Below, one piece after another: positions 51,992-60,462 of a stretch of DNA of 64,000 bases. Each line of letters begins with the position of its first letter. Position 1 is the first letter of the stretch. The notes under the pieces are model-generated. The model was not told the DNA's origin. It made no database searches and worked only from the letters and a program-made list of their open reading frames with translations. Source of the DNA: Candidatus Gastranaerophilales bacterium. Lineage in GTDB: Bacteria > Cyanobacteriota > Vampirovibrionia > Gastranaerophilales > Gastranaerophilaceae. Both the position numbers and the translations under genes were made by a program. The DNA lies in NCBI GenBank assembly GCA_944324825.1, contig CALUXU010000001.1, positions 372,001 to 436,000 on the forward strand. The letters are read 5' to 3'.

Positions 51992-52423
51992 ATGAAAATT
52001 GATAAATTAAAAAATTTAGTATTTACAAATATATTATCTTTATTAGGATACATATATTTAATTGATTGTATATGGCTTGATTATTTTCAAATACCGGCTA
52101 TGTGGAAAGCCGTAGAGTCCGGCACAAAATACGACCACGAAATAGACGGAATGGTCACTGCAATGATTATTGTAAACGGAAAAATTGCTACAATTGTTAT
52201 AGCAGGACTAATTTTTTTAGCAATAAGCGGTGCTGCATTATTTGAATACTTTCTTCAAAGAAAAAAAATTATCCCAATGTTTAAAACTCCAGATAACAAA
52301 GTTTATAAAAACATTTTTATCATTGGATTATTTCTACAATTAACTCCGATTATTTCTTTTCTATATAAGTTTATTGTATATATATTCTATGAAATATTTA
52401 ATAGTTTTTCAAAATGTTTATAA
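51992..52423 (+). CDS. Immunity-like membrane protein (unit 2)
   Basis: The 143-residue paralogue of 48972 starts MKIDKLKNLVFTNILSLLGY and carries KTPDNKVYKNIFIIGLFLQL. TAAAAT at 51980-51985 ends 6 nt before the ATG. It is divergent from the metallophosphoesterase gene and is the only immunity-like gene in unit 2. Confidence 0.7.
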   Translation: MKIDKLKNLVFTNILSLLGYIYLIDCIWLDYFQIPAMWKAVESGTKYDHEIDGMVTAMIIVNGKIATIVIAGLIFLAISGAALFEYFLQRKKIIPMFKTPDNKVYKNIFIIGLFLQLTPIISFLYKFIVYIFYEIFNSFSKCL

Positions 52424-52425
52424 CT

Positions 52426-52535
52426 TTTAGACCATATAATTTCAAAACTCAGGATGAAATGACAACAGCTACAAAGACACCTCGCAATCGAAAAGTACTT
52501 GCAGCGAAGAAACTATAGATAGTCTTTTTAAATAA
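52426..52535 (+). pseudogene. LprI-like gene remnant (unit 2)
   Basis: AGACCATATAATTTCAAAAC and the following GATGAAATGACAACAGCT match codons early in the 49568 gene. Then, after ACACCTCGCAATCG, the last codons (GCAGCGAAGAAAC..TTTAAATAA) follow directly. About 300 bp is deleted. The same deletion junction occurs at 54220, so units 2 and 3 descend from one ancestor. Confidence 0.75.
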
Positions 52536-52547
52536 TCATTAAAAAAA

Positions 52548-52581
52548 CGGGATTGCAAAAAACAAATAAAAAGCAATCCCG
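52548..52581 (+). terminator. Terminator closing unit 2
   Basis: CGGGATTGC and GCAATCCCG form a perfect 9-bp stem after an A-run. Confidence 0.7.
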
Positions 52582-52754
52582 AAATTACACGCAAAGGAAT
52601 AGAAAGAATATAAAAAATAAAAGTAAGACTTTAATAACTTGTTATCCGTAATTTCATTTTTATAAGAACTAAAAAGTAAACAAAACAAACACCCATCTAA
52701 AATTAGGTTGGTAAAAATTATCCTTTTCTGCGATAATAACCGCTAACTTTTGTA

Positions 52755-52796
52755 TTGAATTATTCGGCTGGTCGCAAAAGCGTGGTTTTGCTCCAC
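52755..52796. mobile_element. Truncated copy of the ~88-bp element (unit 3)
   Basis: It has the same 42 bp, and the same breakpoint at CTCCAC, as the copy at 50252, again between a leftover tag and the end of a newer toxin. Confidence 0.7.
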
Positions 52797-52801
52797 ACAA
52801 A

Positions 52802-53867
52802 TTACCCTTTTCTACGGTAGTAGCCGCTAACTTTTGTACCATCAGAACGGGTGTAAGATTTCACATAAACTAAATCTCCGGAATTTACACCGTTATCCAG
52901 ATCTTCTTTGGTGTAGCTTTCCCCGTTATAATATTGCTTGGCATACCTATCGATAATTTCTTTATCATCTGTCTTAGCAAGATTAAACTCGGTATTATAG
53001 ATTAATCTGTTTTTGGTTGACAAACTATCCAAAAACTCCGGAGTTATTTCGTTACCGTCATTGAGGTAGGTATATTCATTACCATTATTATCTTTATAAG
53101 TTGCTAGGTGAGGAATTATATTATCATACGATAGATTTACTTTTAATACCATTGATTCGTTAGACATAGGATAATTTTGTATTGAATTCAAATCAATAGC
53201 ATTTTCCAAGTCACCAAGATTTTCTATTAAATGAAAATTTTTTATTGCATTTTGTTTTTTATATAAGCGTTTATAATAAAATTGATTTTCTTTATTAGAA
53301 GATAAATCATTATCTGGAATTATTTTTACCTGACCAAGATGATTATTTATATTATATCTAAATATGAAATCATTTAAGCTTCCGTAATTTATTATATGAC
53401 TAGTATCTTTAATATTGAGATTATTAATACCTGCAGGACCATAAGAATTAAATGTAACAGCAGAAATTCCATATTTAGCTGCAATAATTTCTGAAATGCT
53501 GCCACCTAAAGAATGTCCACCCATAATGATTTCATAATTTTTATATTTAGAATCATGTTTGATAAAATTATATAATTTATCTGCATCATTTACTTGTTTA
53601 GGTAATTTATTTCTTACCATAGAAATATTATTTTGCATATCTTTAAAATTTTCAAAAGTTGTACCTTTTGAAAAAACGGCTAAAACCCTTTATTATAATA
53701 ATAATTTTTTTATCTTTACAAAATACTTTTGCATAATATCCCGTCTTATAATTTTCAAAAGGGAAAAGTTCTACCCAACCATTAAAAGTATCTGGTTTAC
53801 TTTTGTCATATATATATAATGATAAATTTTCAATATCTTTATGTAAATTATAATCTAATTTTTTCAT
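52802..53867 (-). pseudogene. Lipase toxin with C-terminal RSDGTKV tag, frameshifted (unit 3)
   Basis: The start at 53867 (AAAAAGGAGTGTAAAAT upstream) gives MKKLDYNLHKDIENLSLYIY, then KVFCKDKKIIIIIKGF. The frame must shift by one near 53,690 to continue AVFSKGTTFENFKDMQNNIS and the nucleophile elbow IIMGGHSLGGSISE of class 3 or Mbeg1-like lipases. The end carries the linker NGNEYTYLNDGNEITPEFLD and the tag YVKSYTRSDGTKVSGYYRRK, nearly identical to 50299. The shift lies beside T/A-runs, so a sequencing error or programmed slip cannot be excluded. Confidence 0.78.
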
Positions 53868-53898
53868 ATTTTACACTCCTTTTTGTTATAATAAAACA

Positions 53899-54216
53899 AT
53901 GTTTGATAAATATAGAAATAGTATTAGTGGAAATGTTCAAGCAATTACAGGTTATATTTTTAGTATCTGGTATTCTAATATCCTATCAATACCTGGACCA
54001 AGAGAAAATTTTATAATACTTCATCTCTGGTATTTACTATTTACTATATTATTAATTACTATGTATCAAATCGAAAAACATATAAAAATTAAGTTATTTA
54101 TTAAATATCAAAATTTTATTCTCTTTAAAATTATATTTAATATTGGTATATTTCTTTCACTCTTACTTGTATTATTAACATTTATTCCATTTATTCGAGA
54201 TTTTGCCCATATATAA
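53899..54216 (+). CDS. Immunity-like membrane protein (unit 3)
   Basis: The 105-residue product starts MFDKYRNSISGNVQAITGYI and has about three membrane segments; ILFKIIFNIGIFLSLLLVLL matches the family's last block. TATAAT at 53887-53892 ends 6 nt before the ATG. It is divergent from the lipase toxin, 31 bp away. It differs clearly from the immunity genes of units 1 and 2, matching the different toxin domain. Confidence 0.68.
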   Translation: MFDKYRNSISGNVQAITGYIFSIWYSNILSIPGPRENFIILHLWYLLFTILLITMYQIEKHIKIKLFIKYQNFILFKIIFNIGIFLSLLLVLLTFIPFIRDFAHI

Positions 54217-54219
54217 TTT

Positions 54220-54367
54220 TTATTTCCTTCTCGGTAGGTTTCAATATCAAACATATTTTTAGACCATATGATTTCAAAACTCAGGATGAAATGACAACAG
54301 CTACAAAGACACCTCTCAATCGAAAAGTGCTTGCAGCGAAGAAACAATAGACAATCTTTTTAAATAA
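54220..54367 (+). pseudogene. LprI-like gene remnant (unit 3)
   Basis: TAGGTTTCAATATCAAACAT matches codons just after the signal peptide of 49568. It is followed by the same internal deletion as at 52426 and the same end. Confidence 0.75.
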
Positions 54368-54379
54368 TCATTAAAAAAA

Positions 54380-54404
54380 TCGGGATTGCATATTACAATC
54401 CCGA
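54380..54404 (+). terminator. Terminator closing unit 3
   Basis: TCGGGATTG and CAATCCCGA form a stem after an A-run. Confidence 0.7.
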
Positions 54405-54441
54405 ATATCTTAATACAAATCAAAAAGAAAGTGCCCATAGA

Positions 54442-54804
54442 CTAAATTTCCTTAATTAAAACAGCAGTTCCGAAGAAATCCTTTGCATACTGTTTTATTT
54501 TATCTTTTACCTGTTTATTGATTCCATAAACCCATTTGTAAGTAACAGGCTTAAACTTTGCAGCATTCATTTTTGATAACGAGTTATACATCAAGCCTTT
54601 CATGGATTTAACAAAATTCTGAGCAGTAATCCCGATTTTTTTAACCGAGGTAAAACATTTACACGTATCATCAAATTGAATCAATACAGCAATCGGCTTG
54701 TTACATATCGGACAAATACCGAAAGAAAGTTTTCGTTGCGAAAATCTTTCATCATCTTTAATAAACCATTCGTCCATTGGTTCAAACGAACAACAATGTC
54801 TCAT
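54442..54804 (-). CDS. Small Cys-containing phage-region protein
   Basis: The 120-residue product starts MRHCCSFEPMDEWFIKDDER and has FGICPICNKPIAVLIQFDDTCKC, a possible zinc knuckle. A basic helical second half follows. GGAAGGAGATGTTAT gives a strong ribosome site. It is the last gene of the phage-like region on this side. DNA or RNA binding is a guess. Confidence 0.55.
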   Translation of the reverse strand: MRHCCSFEPMDEWFIKDDERFSQRKLSFGICPICNKPIAVLIQFDDTCKCFTSVKKIGITAQNFVKSMKGLMYNSLSKMNAAKFKPVTYKWVYGINKQVKDKIKQYAKDFFGTAVLIKEI

Positions 54805-54956
54805 ATAACATCTCCTTCCTATTTTTAAGCATAAAAAACCCTGTACCCTTAGGGGATAAAATCATACGCCGTTACTTAAAACCTTGTTGATTTATCAGGT
54901 ACAGGATAATAATACACAATCGTCAAGCAGAAGGCACGAAATGTTACGAAATTGAA

Positions 54957-54983
54957 ACATCTTAATTAAGCCAATTAAGATGT
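54957..54983. repeat. Perfect 11-bp inverted repeat
   Basis: ACATCTTAATT and AATTAAGATGT flank AAGCC. There is no T-run, so an operator or site-specific recombination core is as likely as a terminator. It lies near the right boundary of the phage region. Confidence 0.45.
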
Positions 54984-55013
54984 AACATTTTGTAAAGACG
55001 CCAAACAATAGAG

Positions 55014-55036
55014 AAGGAGCCCTTTTGAGGCTCCTT
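55014..55036 (-). terminator. Hairpin after the gene at 55075
   Basis: AAGGAGCC and GGCTCCTT form an 8-bp stem 39 bp past the stop codon. The tail is only weakly T-rich. Confidence 0.5.
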
Positions 55037-55074
55037 GTATATAGAATAAAAAACGGTAAACAAATGTTAAGAAA

Positions 55075-55368
55075 TTAAGCTTGTGCTGCGTTTTCTAATT
55101 TTTTGCCAACAATAAAATCAGCTATTTTGCCAAGTAGAGATCTGTTTTGCGGCTTATCAGCCATACTTTCTCTAATGCCTTGAAAATCTTTTGCTACATC
55201 GGCTGTAAGTGTTCCGGGTTTTTGACCTTGTCCGGGACCGTCCGTCTTTTGAGCAGTGAAGGTGGAATTCATTTGTTGGATAAATCCGATACCCTGATCA
55301 TTTGAGGTTCTAAGTCCCTTTGGAACACTGGCAGCCATTGTCATACTACCAAATGTTATAGGTGCCAT
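55075..55368 (-). CDS. Small hypothetical protein, host-type promoter
   Basis: The 97-residue product starts MAPITFGSMTMAASVPKGLR. It has a Gly/Gln-rich middle and a helical end and no signal peptide. GGAGAAACAGGTA precedes the ATG. Its upstream motif is identical to that before 27357. The family is unknown. It marks the return to host genes. Confidence 0.62.
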   Translation of the reverse strand: MAPITFGSMTMAASVPKGLRTSNDQGIGFIQQMNSTFTAQKTDGPGQGQKPGTLTADVAKDFQGIRESMADKPQNRSLLGKIADFIVGKKLENAAQA

Positions 55369-55417
55369 TACCTGTTTCTCCGTTTTCTAATTCTATTTAA
55401 TTTTCCTAATTATCTAT

Positions 55418-55433
55418 TACATATATATAAAGT
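55418..55433 (-). promoter_or_regulatory. ACTTTATAT-type promoter motif, copy 6
   Basis: The minus strand reads ACTTTATATATATGTA, identical to copy 5, about 50 bp before the start at 55368. Confidence 0.55.
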
Positions 55434-55633
55434 ATATACAATTAGAAAAATTGCTATTTTTGTTTTAATTTGTTTACATTTTGTAACATGTGAAACACAG
55501 ATTACATCATGCTTTTGGGGTTGTGATACATCTGAGAATAGAGCTGCGCAAGAAATTTCCCTAATCAAACTTAGCAGAACTCCACCCATATACATGTTAC
55601 ACCATGTTTATATATTATTCAAGGGTTAAACAA

Positions 55634-58099
55634 CTATTCCAATTCGGAACGTTCAATTTCTTCTGTTTTTGTAAATTCGATTATGTCACCGACTTCAATA
55701 TCATTAAACTTAACAAATGATATACCGCATTCAAACCCTTGTGCAACCTCTTTAACGTCATCTTTAAAACGTTTAAGCTGGTCAATAGCACCTTTAAATA
55801 ATTCTTTGCCGTCACGTCTGATAATTGCAGTATTGTTGCGGTTAATTTTCCCTTCAGTAACGTAGCATCCGGCAATTTTAATTGTTTTACCGATTGTAAA
55901 TACTTGACGAACTTCCGCTTTTGCAACAGAAACAATTTTAACCTCCGGAGACAGAAGTGAAATCATTGTTTTTTCAATATCTTCAAGAATTTGGTAAATA
56001 ATATCATATTTCTTGATTACAACATTTTCTCTTTCAGCGGCAGCAAGAGCGTTGCTGTCTTCTTTAACGGTAAATCCGAGAATAATTGCTCCTGAAGCAG
56101 CCGCTAACATAACATCCGCTTCGGATATTTCACCGACACCAACGTGAATAATTTTTGTCGTAATCTCTTTAGATTCAAGCTGCGCAATAGCTTGTGAAAC
56201 AGCCTCTGCAGAACCGTGAGTATTAGCTTTAATAATAAGATTCAACTGTGGAATATTATCATCACCGGCGACAGCTTCTTTTCTGATATGAGCCGGAAGC
56301 ATTGCATCAAGACGTTTATCACGTTCTTTTTCTTGGCGTTCTGCAACAATACGTTTCATTTCTTTTTCATTTTGAACCACTTCAAAATATTCACCTGCTT
56401 GCGGAACTTCGGATAAACCAAGAATCTCAACAGGAGTAGACGGTTCAGCTTTTTGGATTCTTTCACCACTGTCAGATAATAGAGCCCTGATTCTGCCGCA
56501 GGCAGTACCTACAACAACACAGTTTCCGGCACGCAGTGTACCGTTTTGAACCAATAATGTTGCAACAGGTCCTTTACCTTTATCGAGGTTAGCTTCTATA
56601 ACAACCCCTGATGCCTCTGCTTTAGGGTTTGCTTTCAAATCTTTAATATCGGCTAAAAGCCAAATATATTCAAGTAATTCATCAATACCTGTACCTTGAA
56701 GAGCAGATACTTTAACCGTAATTGTATCGCCGCCCCATTCTTCCGGAATCAAACCGTGCTCGGTAAGTTGTTGAAGTACTCTGTCAGGATCGGCACCCGG
56801 CTTATCAATTTTGTTCACCGCAACGATAATCGGTACATCAGCAGCCTTTGCGTGGTTAATAGCTTCTATCGTTTGCGGCATTATACCGTCATCGGCAGCA
56901 ACAACAAGAATAGCAATATCAGTTGCTTTAGCCCCTCTTGCTCTCATTTCCGTGAACGCTTCGTGACCCGGAGTATCAACAAAAACGATTTTCTTTTCTT
57001 TGTTGTTGTCAAGATAAACTGTATATGCACCAATAGATTGAGTAATTCCGCCGACCTCGGTTGAAACAATCTTGTGTTTTGAAGCCCTGATACTGTCTAA
57101 CAATGTTGTTTTACCGTGGTCAACGTGCCCCATAATACTAACAACCGGTGCACGACGTTTAAGGAGTTTTTTATCAACTTCCGAAAGACTTTTCTTTTGT
57201 TCTTCTTTTTGGAGTTCTTCTTCAATATACGCATCCAAATCTTCATCAAGAACTTCCAGTTCATATTCGGCACAAACTTTTTTAATAACATCAACATCTA
57301 TAAGCTGGTTAACAGTTGCCATAATTCCTTGGAACATAAGGAATTTAACAATTTCCGCAGGTGTTTTTTGGATTTTTGTTGCAAGTTCGCTGATAGTCAT
57401 TGCTTTGTTAACAACAATAGAAGTAACTTTTTCAATTTGTTCTTCTTTTTGGACTTTCTTTTTATGATGTTGAGCTGCTGCTTTTTCAAGAGAAATACGT
57501 TCTTGTTCTTCTTTTTTATCGTTAAAATCTTTTTGTTTTTTCTTTTGATCAGCTTTTTTCTTGCTAAAACCTTTATTTTCATAAATATCCTGCGGGATAA
57601 TATGTCTTTCTATCGGTTTTTTGTTAACTCTTTCGTTTTTGTCTTTAGAAAACGGTTTTTTGTCAGCATTTTCCGGCTTTTTGTCGGCAGTATTTTGAGT
57701 TGGTTTACCGTTTTTATCAAATTCAACTCTTTTGATAGGGGCTCTTTTAACAATTTCCAATCTGTTTTTAGGTTGAGCAGGTTTAACAACCTCAACAGCA
57801 GGTTTTGACTTAGGCTGTTTCATTTCAACCGGTTTTTCTTCTTTTGCGGCTGCAGTATTTTCTTGCACAACTTCTTCTTCTTTTTTTACTTTAGCTTTTT
57901 TCACAATAAAAGCTTTTGGTTTTTTACTAGGGAGTTTAGAGCCGCCTGCGATAAAATCTTTTAATTTAGTAACTTGAAGAGGAGTAACAGTATTAGAGTG
58001 CGACTTAACGTTAATAGAGATTTGAGCAAATTTCTCAATTACCTCTTTACTTGTTAAGCCTAATTCTTTGGCAAGTTCACTAACTCTAATATTGTCCAT
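55634..58099 (-). CDS. infB: Translation initiation factor IF-2
   Basis: The 821-residue GTPase brings initiator tRNA to the 30S subunit. An N-terminal IF2N-like domain ([15 protein letters not shown]) is followed by a long Lys/Glu-rich linker to about residue 220, a second IF2N ([20 protein letters not shown]), then the G domain. The G domain has GHVDHGKT at 324-331, DTPGHE at 375-380 and NKID at 429-432. Domains II to IV complete it. It overlaps the ylxR end by 14 bp. nusA is not adjacent in this window; prfA takes that position. Confidence 0.96.
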   Translation of the reverse strand: MDNIRVSELAKELGLTSKEVIEKFAQISINVKSHSNTVTPLQVTKLKDFIAGGSKLPSKKPKAFIVKKAKVKKEEEVVQENTAAAKEEKPVEMKQPKSKPAVEVVKPAQPKNRLEIVKRAPIKRVEFDKNGKPTQNTADKKPENADKKPFSKDKNERVNKKPIERHIIPQDIYENKGFSKKKADQKKKQKDFNDKKEEQERISLEKAAAQHHKKKVQKEEQIEKVTSIVVNKAMTISELATKIQKTPAEIVKFLMFQGIMATVNQLIDVDVIKKVCAEYELEVLDEDLDAYIEEELQKEEQKKSLSEVDKKLLKRRAPVVSIMGHVDHGKTTLLDSIRASKHKIVSTEVGGITQSIGAYTVYLDNNKEKKIVFVDTPGHEAFTEMRARGAKATDIAILVVAADDGIMPQTIEAINHAKAADVPIIVAVNKIDKPGADPDRVLQQLTEHGLIPEEWGGDTITVKVSALQGTGIDELLEYIWLLADIKDLKANPKAEASGVVIEANLDKGKGPVATLLVQNGTLRAGNCVVVGTACGRIRALLSDSGERIQKAEPSTPVEILGLSEVPQAGEYFEVVQNEKEMKRIVAERQEKERDKRLDAMLPAHIRKEAVAGDDNIPQLNLIIKANTHGSAEAVSQAIAQLESKEITTKIIHVGVGEISEADVMLAAASGAIILGFTVKEDSNALAAAERENVVIKKYDIIYQILEDIEKTMISLLSPEVKIVSVAKAEVRQVFTIGKTIKIAGCYVTEGKINRNNTAIIRRDGKELFKGAIDQLKRFKDDVKEVAQGFECGISFVKFNDIEVGDIIEFTKTEEIERSELE

Positions 58100-58331
58100 T
58101 TAAAATTCCTTTCAGATCTTCTGAGGTTTTTAAAGCCCTGTTTAATTTATTTTTTTTCAATGCACGCTCTATACATAGATTATTATAGCAAAGATATGCT
58201 GATCTACCAAATATTTTTGAATTTGGATTAATTACGACCTTTCCTGTCATATAATCTTTTGTCAATTTAATCATTTGGGCTGCATCTTTAATTTCCCCGC
58301 AGCCCACACATTTTCTATATTTCATACTCAC
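58086..58331 (-). CDS. ylxR: YlxR/DUF448 family RNA-binding protein
   Basis: The 81-residue protein starts MSMKYRKCVGCGEIKDAAQM, the RxCVGC opening of the YlxR family, and has GRSAYLCYNNLCIERALKKN. It is normally encoded between nusA and infB; family members have been linked to RNase P and RNA binding. Here it lies between prfA (4-bp gap) and infB (overlap). Confidence 0.9.
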   Translation of the reverse strand: MSMKYRKCVGCGEIKDAAQMIKLTKDYMTGKVVINPNSKIFGRSAYLCYNNLCIERALKKNKLNRALKTSEDLKGILNGQY

Positions 58332-58334
58332 ACC

Positions 58335-59420
58335 TTATGTTGCAGATTCTGCAAGTTTTTCGAGTTTAAGTTTTTGGTCATATTCGGTTAACAAATCAAT
58401 TAATTCGTCCAAATCACCGTCAATAACCGTCCAAACGTTAAGGTTGTGATTAATTCTATGGTCCGTAAGTCTTCCTTGTGGGAAGTTATACGTTCTGATA
58501 CGTTCACTTCTGTCACCTGTACCTACTTGCGAACGTCTGAGGTCGGTAATTTCTTTATTTTGTTTTTGAAGCTCCATATCATAGAGTTTTGCTTTCAAGA
58601 TTTCCAGTGCACGTTCTTTGTTTTGCAGTTGAGAACGTTCTTCCGTACAGAAAATCATAATTCCGGTAGGTTTATGGAAAACTCTCGCAGCAGTTTCAAC
58701 TTTGTTAACATTTTGTCCGCCTGCACCGCCTGAACGAGCTGTCGTAATTTCAACATCATTCATATTAAGTTCGACTTCAACGTCATCAATTTGCGGCATA
58801 ACGGCAACAGTTGCGGTTGAAGTATGGACACGTCCTTGAGATTCGGTTTGCGGAACTCTTTGTACACGGTGAACCCCTGATTCATATTTAAGACGCGAAT
58901 ATATGCTGTCGCCTTTCATTGAGATAATAACTTCGGACACACCGCCTGCTTCGCAATCCGTTTTGGACAAAATTTGAGTTTGCCAACCTTGCTTATCAGC
59001 ATACCTGATATACATTCTCATAAGATCACCGGCAAAGATATTTGCTTCATCACCGCCTGCACCGCCTCTGATTTCAAGCATAATATCTTTATCATCCATC
59101 GGGTCGCGCGGCAGAAGAAGAATTCGCATATCTTCTTCATATTTTGCGATTTTTGCCTGATTTTCCTCCATCTCATTTTTGAGAAACTCTTTCATTTCAG
59201 GGTCAGATTCAGAATGAATCATTTCTTTTGCATCTTCTATTGCTTCTGTTGCATCTTTCCATTTATAGTAGAGTTCTACCGTTTCTTCCATAGATTTTCT
59301 CTGTTTGGAAAGATCTCTAAATTTGTTATAGTCCTGAATAATAGCAGGATCAGATAATTTTTCGCCTAATTCTTTATAATTTTTCTCTATTTGGAGAATC
59401 TTATCTAACATATCTTTCAT
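58335..59420 (-). CDS. prfA: Peptide chain release factor 1
   Basis: The 361-residue factor ends translation at UAA and [19 protein letters not shown] has the GGQ catalytic tripeptide at 234-236. [16 protein letters not shown] carries the P-x-T codon-recognition motif of RF1; RF2 has SPF. Its presence argues that UAA and UAG are normal stops here. It begins the prfA-ylxR-infB operon. Confidence 0.95.
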   Translation of the reverse strand: MKDMLDKILQIEKNYKELGEKLSDPAIIQDYNKFRDLSKQRKSMEETVELYYKWKDATEAIEDAKEMIHSESDPEMKEFLKNEMEENQAKIAKYEEDMRILLLPRDPMDDKDIMLEIRGGAGGDEANIFAGDLMRMYIRYADKQGWQTQILSKTDCEAGGVSEVIISMKGDSIYSRLKYESGVHRVQRVPQTESQGRVHTSTATVAVMPQIDDVEVELNMNDVEITTARSGGAGGQNVNKVETAARVFHKPTGIMIFCTEERSQLQNKERALEILKAKLYDMELQKQNKEITDLRRSQVGTGDRSERIRTYNFPQGRLTDHRINHNLNVWTVIDGDLDELIDLLTEYDQKLKLEKLAESAT

Positions 59421-59510
59421 AAATGTTTACCTCTGACAAAATTATATCAGAAACAGAGTTTCCGTAAAGTTACAAAACTTAACAAAGAGTCAAAAAAGTT
59501 AACAAAAAAT

Positions 59511-59526
59511 ACTTTATATACATGTA
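59511..59526 (+). promoter_or_regulatory. ACTTTATAT-type promoter motif, copy 7
   Basis: ACTTTATATACATGTA lies 24 bp before the start codon at 59551. Confidence 0.55.
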
Positions 59527-59550
59527 AGTTACTGGGAAATAGAGGTTGAA

Positions 59551-60189
59551 ATGGTACTTTCATCCGGGGAAATTTTAACAATAGGTTCAGGGATGCAATC
59601 GCAGATAAGCGGAGCAGTTCCTGTTAAAAGCCCTGTGCATCAGGAAAAGGAAGAGAAGGCCGCAGAAATCCCAAAAAGTTCAATCAAGTACCACAAAATC
59701 CGCAGACACGAAAAATACAGAATAAGAGGAGAAATTCCATCAGACTATATTTCAGAAATGCAAGTACCAAAAACAAATATTGATAATCTTATGAAGCTGA
59801 CATCAAAGTATAAATTGGTGTCCTTCAAACTGCCCGATGAATCGCACGATTATTATGTAAAAAGCTGTTATCAAATAGATTCAATCACATCTCCGATACG
59901 GAATAAAGGAGAAGGGACAAAGGCAGTAAAACAGTTATTAGAAAAATCATTGGCAGATAAAGATACAGAAGGTAGAATTATAGTAGAAGTCAGGATAGTC
60001 GACGGTCAAACTTCAGCCGCCGGATTTTTCTATAAACTCGGATTTCGATTTGCAGACAAATCAAAAAATGAAATATTAAATAACTGGGTACGAAGCGGTA
60101 AGAGTATTTTAGCCCCAAAAGAAACAGGGTTAATGTATTTACCGAAAGAAAATATCCAAAAACTTATGATGTACAGAATGCTTTTATAA
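59551..60189 (+). CDS. GNAT-like acetyltransferase
   Basis: The 212-residue product has a disordered first ~50 residues and then a GNAT-like core. NKGEGTKAVKQLLEKSLADK resembles the acetyl-CoA loop and helix, IIVEVRIVDGQTSAAGFFYK the next strand and helix, and LGFRF the end. It starts MVLSSGEILTIGSGMQSQIS. It is followed after 9 bp by a small membrane-helix protein, with which it forms an operon. The substrate is unknown; a relative lies at 11535. Confidence 0.62.
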   Translation: MVLSSGEILTIGSGMQSQISGAVPVKSPVHQEKEEKAAEIPKSSIKYHKIRRHEKYRIRGEIPSDYISEMQVPKTNIDNLMKLTSKYKLVSFKLPDESHDYYVKSCYQIDSITSPIRNKGEGTKAVKQLLEKSLADKDTEGRIIVEVRIVDGQTSAAGFFYKLGFRFADKSKNEILNNWVRSGKSILAPKETGLMYLPKENIQKLMMYRMLL

Positions 60190-60198
60190 AGGAGATAA

Positions 60199-60462
60199 AT
60201 GACAGGACTGAATATGTATCTTCCGCCGCCGAGTGTAACTGGGGTGGCAATACCCGGAGGACTGGTTGTTGAGGACAAATCCTCTCAGAACTACCAGCGT
60301 ATTTTACAAATCCGCCGCGAAGCACAAGAGGCGATAGAGCGCGAAAACAAAAAATACGAACATAAAGACAAACACAAGACCCCTGTCGGTATAAAAGCGA
60401 TTGGAGCGGCGCTTGCAGTAACCTTTGCTGCATTAGGGATAAAACGTTTATTCAAAAAGTAG
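60199..60462 (+). CDS. Small protein with a C-terminal membrane helix
   Basis: The 87-residue product starts MTGLNMYLPPPSVTGVAIPG and has a charged helical middle and a single C-terminal hydrophobic helix (IKAIGAALAVTFAALGIKRL), as in tail-anchored proteins. AAAGGAGATAA sets the ATG. It ends convergent with the BioG-like gene, overlapping by 15 bp. The function is unknown. Confidence 0.6.
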   Translation: MTGLNMYLPPPSVTGVAIPGGLVVEDKSSQNYQRILQIRREAQEAIERENKKYEHKDKHKTPVGIKAIGAALAVTFAALGIKRLFKK

